In this document: piece by piece, positions 1 through 6,090 of the stretch
How positions within the stretch are numbered: position 1 is the first letter of the stretch
Layout: each line of letters opens with the position of its first letter
Notes under the pieces: generated by a model
Databases searched by the model: none
Seen by the model: only the letters and a program-made list of their open reading frames with translations
Told to the model about the DNA's origin: nothing
Translations under genes and position numbers: made by a program
Assembly: GCA_031417525.1 (NCBI GenBank)
Contig: JANOVT010000030.1
Location: forward strand, 1 to 12,298
Length of the DNA: 12,298 bases
Direction: 5' to 3'
Source of the DNA: JAIBBG01 sp031417525
Lineage (GTDB): Bacteria > Bacteroidota > Bacteroidia > Flavobacteriales_D > Sanyastnellaceae

Positions 1-1811
1 GTGCAAATTTCCATCATCTCTTCACTGGAATGAATCGGTAAAAAATTTTCAATGTTCGAACCATTCAATGGAAAAATCAGTTGAATACTTCCATCGCTGC
101 TAATACCGAAGACATAAATATAATGTCGCGTAGTATCACTGCCTGGTTCTTTCTTCAAATAAATGTGTACCTGGTCCTTATCCCAAACTTCACCACCACG
201 AATCAATTCCGTTTCATTGTTTCTACGAATGGCAAGTTGATATGGAAAACCTGTCGCTGATTCCAAAGTCAGCCAACTTTTGGTTCGATGCAATTTATAA
301 GCTGCTTCAGAAATTTTTGAAGCAACCAATGACTCGTTGCCATTCTGTATTGGCCATGCATCTGATTTCGGTGCATACGGATCTGTAGGGTCAGAGTAAG
401 GAAGATTTCTTACCAACTGGTAGCTAAGTTGACCACGATTCAAAACACCAGTTACACAATAATCAGCTATCCCCCGATCTGAAATCTCAATACTGCTATA
501 ATTTTCTTTCAAGCTCAATTCCAGCGACTGAAACAAGACATCATACAGAGGGATTTCAGTCGTCATCTCCACCTGATCTGACAACAATTTCAGCAAAGAA
601 TCCTTCGAATGGTTCACCTTAGGAATATAAAGCCGGAGGTTGTCCATTTTACCGGAACTGCCGCGCTTCACCACATTAAACATGGTCCCGGCCTTCACCT
701 GAACCGCAGAACCTTTCAGGGGTTTGCACAAACTTGAATTGATGCCGGTAGTTTCTTTAACCTCTAATGATACACCAAGTTCTTGATTGGCTAAAACGGA
801 ACCTACTTCAATCGCTGAAGCAGGTCCGGCTTCTATTATTATACTCTTGTCTGTTGTAACTCTCAAAACAGGAAATGAAGGAGGATGCACAGGAACAGGC
901 CGACCAAAGATGGAAGAAGATCTGCGCATGGTATTCGCTTCGAGTACAGGAATCTGTGCAATACCTGCGTAACGCATTTTAGCCATCGTGGCATCATACA
1001 CTTGCTCTACAGTTGTTTCTGTTTTGGATTGTTCTAAAACAGAAACAAGCGTTTTAGTAAATGTGCTATAAAATTTGCCATCTGGAAATGCCATTCCTTG
1101 TGCCTGCTGATAATCTTGCGCAGCGCTCAATACAATCGCACCTCCGGCAGCCGGATTGACATACAAAAAAGGATCGTTTATTTCATCCGTAGAACCATCC
1201 ATTGATTTGGATTCACTCTCGGGAATATCAGTCGACTTAATTTCAATTTCTGTTCCACGAGCAATTGATCCGCTATGACAACTGTCCATGATCACAGTAA
1301 GGATCACACCTTTATCTACAAACTGCTGAAAGCGAAGTCCAAGTTCTTTGTCCTGGATATCAGCACCTTGATAAATTCCATCAGCCGGAACAATGGTTTC
1401 ATTCATCAAATCCTTTTCCAGCGACATCGGATTTGGTCGCATAGAACCATGTCCTGAATAATAGAAAACGAAGACATCACCTGATGCACACTCATTCAAC
1501 GACCGATCGATTGCGTCGAGAATTCCCTTTCGTGTTGCCTCTTTATTCTTTAAAACGGTGATTTGATTCTGATTGAAACCGTAACTCACAGTGAGCAAGG
1601 ATTGAATAGTGGCCAAGTCATTCACGGCACATTTCAAATCTTCGATTCCGGTTTTGCGACATACAAAACGTGTATCATTGCTCTCCCCCGCTTTTATATA
1701 TTGACTAATACCGATGAGCAGTGCACGTTGAGTTTGTCCGAAGGAATATCCACCGCAAACCATGACTAGCAAAAATAACAGCAATCGTATTCGCAAAAAT
1801 GGCTTGTTCAT
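1..1811 (-). CDS. Exported caspase-family (peptidase C14) protein, C-terminus cut by window edge
   Basis: The frame is open from an ATG at 1811-1809 to the left edge, giving 603 complete codons with no stop, so the C-terminus is missing. Residues 1-25 look like a Sec signal peptide (basic start, Leu-rich core, SFG before Gln26). The caspase p20-type domain covers about residues 28-285. It begins with RALLIGISQY, has the catalytic His in YYSGHGS (His121, codon 1451-1449) and the nucleophilic Cys in MDSCHSG (Cys178, codon 1280-1278). Both residues are intact, so a working cysteine protease is likely; C14 enzymes normally cut after Arg, Lys or Asp. Residues from about 525, with WDKDQVHIYL and FGISSDGSIQLIFPLNG, resemble DUF4384, which often follows bacterial caspase domains. 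The signal peptide suggests a periplasmic or surface location. The gene stands 173 bp downstream of the AraC-type regulator gene on the same strand, and that gap contains heptamer repeats. Substrate and role are unknown. Confidence 0.9.
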   Translation of the reverse strand, partial: MNKPFLRIRLLLFLLVMVCGGYSFGQTQRALLIGISQYIKAGESNDTRFVCRKTGIEDLKCAVNDLATIQSLLTVSYGFNQNQITVLKNKEATRKGILDAIDRSLNECASGDVFVFYYSGHGSMRPNPMSLEKDLMNETIVPADGIYQGADIQDKELGLRFQQFVDKGVILTVIMDSCHSGSIARGTEIEIKSTDIPESESKSMDGSTDEINDPFLYVNPAAGGAIVLSAAQDYQQAQGMAFPDGKFYSTFTKTLVSVLEQSKTETTVEQVYDATMAKMRYAGIAQIPVLEANTMRRSSSIFGRPVPVHPPSFPVLRVTTDKSIIIEAGPASAIEVGSVLANQELGVSLEVKETTGINSSLCKPLKGSAVQVKAGTMFNVVKRGSSGKMDNLRLYIPKVNHSKDSLLKLLSDQVEMTTEIPLYDVLFQSLELSLKENYSSIEISDRGIADYCVTGVLNRGQLSYQLVRNLPYSDPTDPYAPKSDAWPIQNGNESLVASKISEAAYKLHRTKSWLTLESATGFPYQLAIRRNNETELIRGGEVWDKDQVHIYLKKEPGSDTTRHYIYVFGISSDGSIQLIFPLNGSNIENFLPIHSSEEMMEIC

Positions 1812-1879
1812 AGTGCAGTGGTTTATTGCGTGACTGTACATCTGGTTGGCGGGTACGTTCATTGTCAGTGTAAAGATAA

Positions 1880-1907
1880 GAAGTGAGAAGTCTGAAGTGA
1901 GAAGTGA
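1880..1907. repeat. Tandem heptamer repeat GAAGTGA, four units
   Basis: Four consecutive 7-bp units start at 1880, 1887, 1894 and 1901. Three are GAAGTGA and the second is GAAGTCT. The array lies in the gap between the regulator and the caspase gene, about 70-95 bp upstream of the caspase start codon. On the minus strand it is immediately upstream of TATCTTTA (1878-1871), a one-mismatch relative of the Bacteroidota -7 box. Confidence 0.8.
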
Positions 1908-1930
1908 GAATTTGGGTGTGAATATTAAGA

Positions 1931-1942
1931 TTAAGGCCTTAA
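1931..1942. repeat. 12-bp perfect palindrome TTAAGGCCTTAA
   Basis: TTAAGGCCTTAA reads the same on both strands. It lies 43 bp beyond the stop of the AraC-type regulator gene and upstream of the caspase gene. There is no loop, so it is not a good terminator hairpin. It could be a protein-binding site or chance. Confidence 0.4.
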
Positions 1943-1984
1943 CATCGTAAACTTCAAATTTTCGACGTTAATTCTGAATCAAAC

Positions 1985-2980
1985 TCAAACCAGATCCTCA
2001 CTTACCTCCAAACTAAACTTATTGTATTTATTACGGTATTCAATTGGTGTAAGTCCCGTAATTTTTTTGAAAAGATCTCTAAAAGCCTTTGTATCTGTGT
2101 ATCCAACATCATACATCACTTCCGCAATATTTTTTCCACTTGTTTCTAAAGATCGTTTGGCAGCTTCTACTTTGACACGTTGGATGTACTCCAACACACT
2201 GTTGTTTGTTGCCAATTTGAATCGACGCTCAAAACTTCTGCGGCCTAATGACACGAAATCCGCAAGTTGATCAATCGACATTTTTTCCATAATATTCGAT
2301 TCAATATAATCCTGAACTTTCTGAATTTCATTGTCTTTATGATTACGCTGACCTTTGAACATCATAAACTTATTCTGACTATCACGGTCGATATCCACCG
2401 CGAAAAACTTTGATGCGAGGATGGCGGTTTCACGTGATGTATACTTTTCCAACAAATACAATAACAAACTCCAGTATGAATTGGCTCCACCACTGCTGTA
2501 GATGCCATTTTCATCTGAAATAATACTGCCTTCGATCAGATCAACCTGAGGAAACATTTCACGAAATTCATTGGCAGATAACCAATGTGTTGAACATTTT
2601 TTTCCATCCAGCAATCCCGTAGCTGCCAGCAGAAAGGCACCGATACAAAGTGAAGCCACCTCCGCCCCATTTTCATGTTGATCCACAATCCAAGGAAAAT
2701 ATTCCTTGTTCCTTTCAATTGCTTCCTGCAAATCGCCGCTAATGGCCGGAATAAATATCAAATCTGTTTTTTTTACTTCATCAATTGTTTTATCCGGGTG
2801 AATCGTCACGAGACCGTTCATAAGCTTCACTTGCTTTTTCAGACCAACCAATTCTACGTTAAACAAAGGTTTCTTCCCTTCTGCTTTCAGGAACTCATTG
2901 GCCGCGGTAAACATATAACGTGGATCTGCGATTGCCTCCATTATAGCCGTTTCCGGTATCAGGATACTAATGTTCATCAT
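1985..2980 (-). CDS. GlxA/FtrA-like transcriptional regulator (DJ-1/PfpI domain plus AraC-type HTH)
   Basis: This 331-residue protein has the length and order typical of GlxA-like AraC-family regulators. Residues 3-185 are a DJ-1/PfpI (class I glutamine amidotransferase-like) fold: first strand ISILIPE, nucleophile elbow ASLCIGAFLLAATGLLDG with Cys112, then THW at 131-133. The residue after Cys112 is Ile rather than the His found in PfpI proteases, so a ligand-sensing role is more likely than proteolysis. Residues about 218-316 hold two AraC-type helix-turn-helix motifs (MSIDQLADFVSLGRRSFERRF and, ending the second, VGYTDTKAFRDLFKKITGLTP). It is transcribed away from the DHFR-like/VOC/DoxX genes, which are plausible targets along with itself. 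ATG at 2980 and 2977 are both possible starts; each keeps the first beta strand. The promoter candidate sits so close that the message may be leaderless. Its inducer is unknown. Confidence 0.93.
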   Translation of the reverse strand: MMNISILIPETAIMEAIADPRYMFTAANEFLKAEGKKPLFNVELVGLKKQVKLMNGLVTIHPDKTIDEVKKTDLIFIPAISGDLQEAIERNKEYFPWIVDQHENGAEVASLCIGAFLLAATGLLDGKKCSTHWLSANEFREMFPQVDLIEGSIISDENGIYSSGGANSYWSLLLYLLEKYTSRETAILASKFFAVDIDRDSQNKFMMFKGQRNHKDNEIQKVQDYIESNIMEKMSIDQLADFVSLGRRSFERRFKLATNNSVLEYIQRVKVEAAKRSLETSGKNIAEVMYDVGYTDTKAFRDLFKKITGLTPIEYRNKYNKFSLEVSEDLV

Positions 2981-2984
2981 GAAA

Positions 2985-3015
2985 CAAATGTAGAAAAGTT
3001 CACTGTCGCAATCAA
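2985..3015 (-). promoter_or_regulatory. Bacteroidota-type promoter for the AraC-type regulator gene
   Basis: On the minus strand TTG (3015-3013) is followed after 20 bp by TACATTTG (2992-2985), an exact match to the Bacteroidota -7 consensus TAnnTTTG. Predicted transcription start is around 2978-2982, at the ATG itself, implying a leaderless or near-leaderless mRNA. Confidence 0.55.
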
Positions 3016-3027
3016 CCCCTCAGGTTG
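3013..3027. promoter_or_regulatory. Inverted repeat CAACC-N5-GGTTG, candidate operator
   Basis: Perfect 5-bp arms (3013-3017 and 3023-3027) flank the spacer CCTCA. The left arm overlaps the TTG -33 element of the regulator promoter, a position where binding would block transcription. It lies in the divergent region shared with the plus-strand cluster. AraC-family proteins more often use direct repeats, so the link to the neighbouring regulator is an inference. Confidence 0.3.
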
Positions 3028-3109
3028 TCATAATCAGCACTCACGGATATGAATGTATGAACCACATCTTTGCATAACAACCGAAAGGTCACTTACGACA
3101 ATCACCACC

Positions 3110-3667
3110 ATGAAAAAATTAAAATTACAAATGCAGATGAGTCTCGATGGACTGGTAGGCGGACCCGATGGTCAGCTCGACTGGATGACCTGGACATGGG
3201 ATATGCCATTACAGGAATTTGTCACGAACCTAACAGATACCATTGACACAATACTATTAGGTCGAAAAATGACGGATGCTTTTATTGCGCATTGGGAAGC
3301 AGCAGCAAGCAATTCCGAGGATCCATCTAAACCATTCGCTGATAAAATGGTAAGCGCTCAGAAAGTTGTGTTTAGCAGAACACAGAAAGAAATTTCCGGA
3401 AAAAATGCACGCATCACCAACAATGATGTTGTCGAGGAAGTTACAAAACTAAAAACGGAATCCGGAAAAGACATCATCGTTTACGGAGGTGCAGATTTTG
3501 TGCATTCACTGATTCAACTCAACTTAATCGATGAGTATTATTTGTTTGTAAATCCAACTGCAGTTGGTAACGGCCTCAGAATTTTTTCAAGTCAAACTCC
3601 CATGAAGCTGGAAGAATGCATAGCATTCGAATGCGGAATTGTATTGCATAAATACGTAAGGCCATGA
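3110..3667 (+). CDS. RibD C-terminal domain / dihydrofolate reductase-fold family protein
   Basis: From ATG 3110 the protein has 185 residues, the usual size for stand-alone RibD_C (DHFR-like) proteins. Family marks are SLDG at 11-14, LLGRKM at 49-54 (nucleotide-binding region), IVYGGA at 123-128 and LIDEYYLFVNPTAVGNG at 139-155. There is no deaminase domain, so it is not riboflavin-biosynthetic RibD. Such proteins are thought to be NAD(P)H-dependent reductases of unknown substrate. An ATG at 3053 is in frame, but the 19 added residues do not resemble the family, and a weak -7-like CATCTTTG (3065-3072) would put the transcript start after 3053, so 3110 is chosen. It is divergent from the AraC-type regulator and leads into the VOC and DoxX genes. 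Confidence 0.88.
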   Translation: MKKLKLQMQMSLDGLVGGPDGQLDWMTWTWDMPLQEFVTNLTDTIDTILLGRKMTDAFIAHWEAAASNSEDPSKPFADKMVSAQKVVFSRTQKEISGKNARITNNDVVEEVTKLKTESGKDIIVYGGADFVHSLIQLNLIDEYYLFVNPTAVGNGLRIFSSQTPMKLEECIAFECGIVLHKYVRP

Positions 3668-3700
3668 TCAATGGTCAATGGTCAATGGTCAATGGTCAAT
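3668..3700. repeat. Tandem heptamer repeat TCAATGG, 4.7 units
   Basis: Four exact TCAATGG units start at 3668, 3675, 3682 and 3689, followed by a partial TCAAT. The array begins at the base after the TGA stop of the preceding gene. Confidence 0.93.
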
Positions 3701-3710
3701 TGAAAAACTT

Positions 3711-3759
3711 AATTCAAAATTCAATAATCCTATTTCATAATTAATAATTAAAAATTCAC
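3711..3759. repeat. Degenerate heptamer array, AATTCAA-like, running into the next start codon
   Basis: Read in sevens from 3711, the sequence gives exact AATTCAA at 3711 and 3718, then variants TAATCCT (3725), ATTTCAT (3732), AATTAAT (3739), AATTAAA (3746) and AATTCAC (3753). The next heptad, from 3760, is AATGAAA and contains the start codon of the downstream gene. No convincing -7 box or Shine-Dalgarno site was seen here. Confidence 0.55.
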
Positions 3760-3760
3760 A

Positions 3761-4186
3761 ATGAAATCCCCAATATATCCATGTCTTTGGTTCAATAATG
3801 AAGCGAAAGTCGCAGCCGAATATTACTGCACAATCTTTACAGGTGCAAAAATCCTGGAATCAAATCCGCTCGTTGTTCGATGGGAATGGAACGGCCAGAA
3901 AATTATGTGCTTGAATGGCGGTCCGAAATTTCAGTTTAATGAATCTGTCTCATTCGTGATTGAATGTGAAACGCAGGAAGAAATCGACGAATACTGGAAC
4001 AAACTGACATCAGATGGCGGAACTGAAAGTATGTGCGGCTGGTGTAAAGACAAATTCGGATTGTCGTGGCAGGTGGTCCCTTCCATTTTAGGACGATTGA
4101 TGAGTGATCCTGAAAAAGGTCAACGTGTGATGGCCTCATTTTTAAAGATGAAAAAATTCGACATTCCAACCTTATTGGAAGCTTGA
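3761..4186 (+). CDS. PhnB-like VOC family protein (3-demethylubiquinone-9 3-methyltransferase-type domain)
   Basis: A 141-residue protein matching the PF06983-type vicinal-oxygen-chelate fold over its whole length. Diagnostic stretches are PCLWFNNEA near the N-terminus, NGGPKFQFNESVSF (52-65), ECETQEEIDEYW (68-79) and CGWCKDKFGLSWQVVP (92-107). The ending, with KMKKFDIPTLLEA, is also typical. The historical methyltransferase name is not supported by chemistry in most members; they are glyoxalase-fold proteins of unknown substrate. The start at 3761 has no Shine-Dalgarno site, only A+T-rich DNA, as is usual in Bacteroidota. A second VOC gene of a different subtype follows after 10 bp, so the two are probably co-translated. 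Confidence 0.9.
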   Translation: MKSPIYPCLWFNNEAKVAAEYYCTIFTGAKILESNPLVVRWEWNGQKIMCLNGGPKFQFNESVSFVIECETQEEIDEYWNKLTSDGGTESMCGWCKDKFGLSWQVVPSILGRLMSDPEKGQRVMASFLKMKKFDIPTLLEA

Positions 4187-4196
4187 TATAATTCAA

Positions 4197-4616
4197 ATGA
4201 CACAAATTTTTCCCTATCTCACTTTTAATGGTAATTGTCGGGAAGCGATGAGTTTTTACCAAAGCTGTCTGGGTGGCAAATTAAATTTCCTGACCATTGG
4301 TGGAAGTCCGTTAGCTCAACAAATGCCTGAGCCAATGAAAAATTCCATCCTTCATTCCTCATTGGTCCATAGAGCAATCGTAATGCAAGGATCCGACATG
4401 GTGCCAGAATCAGGAATTACGAAGGGTAATTCCGTTTCACTTTCAATGAACGCCAGCAGTGAAGCAGAAGTCAGATTATTATATGAAAAATTATCCGAAG
4501 GAGGACACCGGGACCATGAATTAGAACACACCTTTTTGGGCGCACTATTTGGTGACCTAACTGACAAATTCGGCAATCATTGGTTGCTTCATTACGACAA
4601 AAATCAATTGAAATAG
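4197..4616 (+). CDS. VOC family protein, PhnB/glyoxalase type
   Basis: A 139-residue single-domain VOC protein: IFPYLTFNGNCREAMSFYQ at the N-terminus, CLGGKL, a central VHRAIVMQGSDMVPESG segment, and the closing GALFGDLTDKFGNHWLLHY. This is the PhnB-like subgroup also annotated as glyoxalase/bleomycin-resistance-like, and it is clearly distinct from the 3-demethylubiquinone-type VOC gene 10 bp upstream. VOC proteins usually dimerise and coordinate a divalent metal, but I cannot assign the ligands or a substrate. The short gap suggests translation coupled to the preceding gene. The PhnB name should not be taken as evidence for phosphonate metabolism. Confidence 0.88.
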   Translation: MTQIFPYLTFNGNCREAMSFYQSCLGGKLNFLTIGGSPLAQQMPEPMKNSILHSSLVHRAIVMQGSDMVPESGITKGNSVSLSMNASSEAEVRLLYEKLSEGGHRDHELEHTFLGALFGDLTDKFGNHWLLHYDKNQLK

Positions 4617-4647
4617 TTCTGTATAATTTTAAAATAATCAACCTAAA

Positions 4648-5016
4648 ATGAAAAAGACAAAAACGCTCTACTGGATCATAACCGGAATCTTCTCTGCATT
4701 TATGCTATTCTCGTCACTCCCAGATATCGTCAATTCTCCTGATGCAGTTATTTTTATGACACATCTTGGCTATCCACCTTACTTCACGCCGTTTATTGGG
4801 GTTGCAAAAGTGCTTGGAATTGTTGCAATATTGATTCCGGGTTTTCCCAGAATCAAAGAATGGGCTTACGCAGGATTATTCTTTGATCTGTTCGGAGCGA
4901 TCTATTCACTGATAGCCACAGACGGATTCAACTCTTCCTTGCTCTTCATGATTTTGCCAATTGCCTTCCTTTTTTGGTCCTATTCCCTGTATCACAAGAT
5001 CAGAAATGCAGCGTAA
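4648..5016 (+). CDS. DoxX-like family inner-membrane protein
   Basis: A 122-residue protein with four predicted membrane helices at about residues 7-24, 47-64, 73-91 and 97-115. The HLGYPPYFTPFIG segment between helices 1 and 2, and LGIVAILIPGFPRIKEWAYAG followed by FFDLFGA, are typical of the DoxX-like (DoxX_2) family. The family has no firm biochemical role; relatives have been linked to redox or stress responses. It starts 31 bp after the second VOC gene on the same strand and is probably the last gene of the run starting at 3110. No plus-strand terminator with a T-run follows it; the hairpin at 5047-5078 points the other way. Confidence 0.87.
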   Translation: MKKTKTLYWIITGIFSAFMLFSSLPDIVNSPDAVIFMTHLGYPPYFTPFIGVAKVLGIVAILIPGFPRIKEWAYAGLFFDLFGAIYSLIATDGFNSSLLFMILPIAFLFWSYSLYHKIRNAA

Positions 5017-5046
5017 TTATGAAGATGCTTTAAAATGAGAATGAAC

Positions 5047-5078
5047 AAAAAAAAGCCGATCCCCCTATGGACCGGCTT
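5047..5078 (-). terminator. Rho-independent terminator, minus strand
   Basis: Read on the minus strand, arms 5078-5069 and 5062-5053 form a 10-bp stem (one G-U pair) around a 6-nt loop and run directly into eight consecutive T (5054-5047). On the plus strand the G-U becomes an A-C mismatch and no T-run follows, so it serves the minus-strand gene(s) ending at 5164. Confidence 0.8.
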
Positions 5079-5163
5079 CAAAAACAAGATATAATCTAAC
5101 CCACTACACCTTATTCTAAAGACTTTTGACTATGTGATTCATTTATTATATTCTTACAAGCTA

Positions 5164-5427
5164 TCACTGTTGACCAGCGACTACTTTGTGCAATTCGCTT
5201 TTCTGTGAGCCATCACTGTAGGTGATTCTTCGCACTATAATTCCTGTTTCAGAAGAGTAATTATCAATTTTACTTCCACGCAGATCATAGTATTCCGTAT
5301 AGAGAGGTTTTACTCTTCCTGTCCTTTCAGGTATTCCTGCGGCAATTGGCATAGACTGCCATTGCAGCAACTGACCAAATTGTTCAGGCCCGCTATCTCC
5401 ATCAGAATATGGTGTAACGTGCACCAT
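5164..5427 (-). CDS. Sorting-domain-like C-terminal fragment, in frame with the upstream ORF
   Basis: An 87-residue frame from ATG 5427, in the same frame as the secreted-protein ORF 5431-5826 and separated from it only by TAA (5433-5431) and one Cys codon. It has no signal peptide. Its last 45 residues, with EYYDLRGSKI and VRRITYSDGSQKSELHKVV, resemble the final strands of a T9SS sorting domain (the YDLxGrki ... YsDGs ... K pattern), although no YPNP motif is present. Such a domain is only useful on an exported protein, so this is more likely the tail of a gene broken by a nonsense mutation than an independent gene. Read-through would give about 219 residues. A true 87-residue gene or a sequencing error at the stop are the alternatives. 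Confidence 0.5.
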   Translation of the reverse strand: MVHVTPYSDGDSGPEQFGQLLQWQSMPIAAGIPERTGRVKPLYTEYYDLRGSKIDNYSSETGIIVRRITYSDGSQKSELHKVVAGQQ

Positions 5428-5430
5428 ACA

Positions 5431-5826
5431 TTACTGATTGAATGCACAAGGCGTAACATGCACATTGAACTTAAAATGCCAGGTGCAGGAGTCATTCATA
5501 TCGCCGGGATCGTTGAGAGCATTCAAATCATTGTTGGCATCAAACGACCAGCCCGAGCCATTCCATAACCAACCGGAATTTCCACTGCCAGGCGTAACGA
5601 CAATATTACTTGAGGTTACAATCATGATAGATTCTGGCTTCAATCCACCGTAATAAACATATGGAGACCATCCAATGCGGGAATAGCTCATTTCAAATGT
5701 TCCGCACTCTATAAAATTATCCGGAGTCGGAACCAATTGTTCACTGTATTGGTCGCATTGAGAAAATGTATTCATGCTATTGACAGCAAATGCGAGGATG
5801 AGGGCCAATGTATAAGTACGATTCAT
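5431..5826 (-). CDS. Small secreted protein of unknown function, probably truncated by an in-frame TAA
   Basis: A 131-residue protein with a clear Sec signal peptide (residues 1 to about 22, ending NTFS before Gln). The mature part is rich in Gly, Ser, Asn and aromatic residues (IGWSPYVYYGG, SGNSGWLWNGSGWSFDANND) and has four cysteines. No family is recognised. The composition suits an extracellular beta-rich protein. The frame ends at TAA 5433-5431, but the same frame then continues for 88 codons into a sorting-domain-like tail. The segment VHVTP occurs both just before and just after the stop, 13 codons apart. No convincing promoter was found upstream of 5826. The terminator at 5047-5078 lies beyond the tail, which suggests the whole 5164-5826 stretch is or was one transcription unit. 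Confidence 0.6.
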   Translation of the reverse strand: MNRTYTLALILAFAVNSMNTFSQCDQYSEQLVPTPDNFIECGTFEMSYSRIGWSPYVYYGGLKPESIMIVTSSNIVVTPGSGNSGWLWNGSGWSFDANNDLNALNDPGDMNDSCTWHFKFNVHVTPCAFNQ

Positions 5827-6090
5827 ATTAGAATGATTAAGTATTTGACAAAAACAATTATTCTGACTTCAAACTCAAATTGTCTCTTCAACTTTTCGTT
5901 TCTGCACAAACAACTGTAGAAGATTTGTGAACTTGTACTCAGTTCAGAATACTATAGTTAATGATAAAGATCAGTTTTGGAATGATCAAATGTCATGTAA
6001 GCCCTATTTGACCAACTGGTCGATGAAAAGTGTCGATTCCACTGCTTCCAATCATCAACGAGCTGATCTCTTATCAGTCAATTGCCCAGC

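Noticed and set aside
2675..3052. Plus-strand 125-codon ORF opposite the AraC-type regulator
   Set aside because: It is antisense to a clear family match and covers the divergent promoter region; its translation has no domain-like pattern.
3053..3109. Upstream in-frame ATG giving a 19-residue longer DHFR-fold protein
   Set aside because: The extra residues do not look like the family N-terminus, which begins at KLKLQMQMSLDG, and the only -7-like box would start transcription inside this stretch.
6060..6090. Inverted repeat after the DUF4142 gene as a terminator
   Set aside because: GAGCTG/CAGCTC arms and an inner CTGAT/ATCAG pair exist, but no T-run follows on the minus strand and the alternatives compete.
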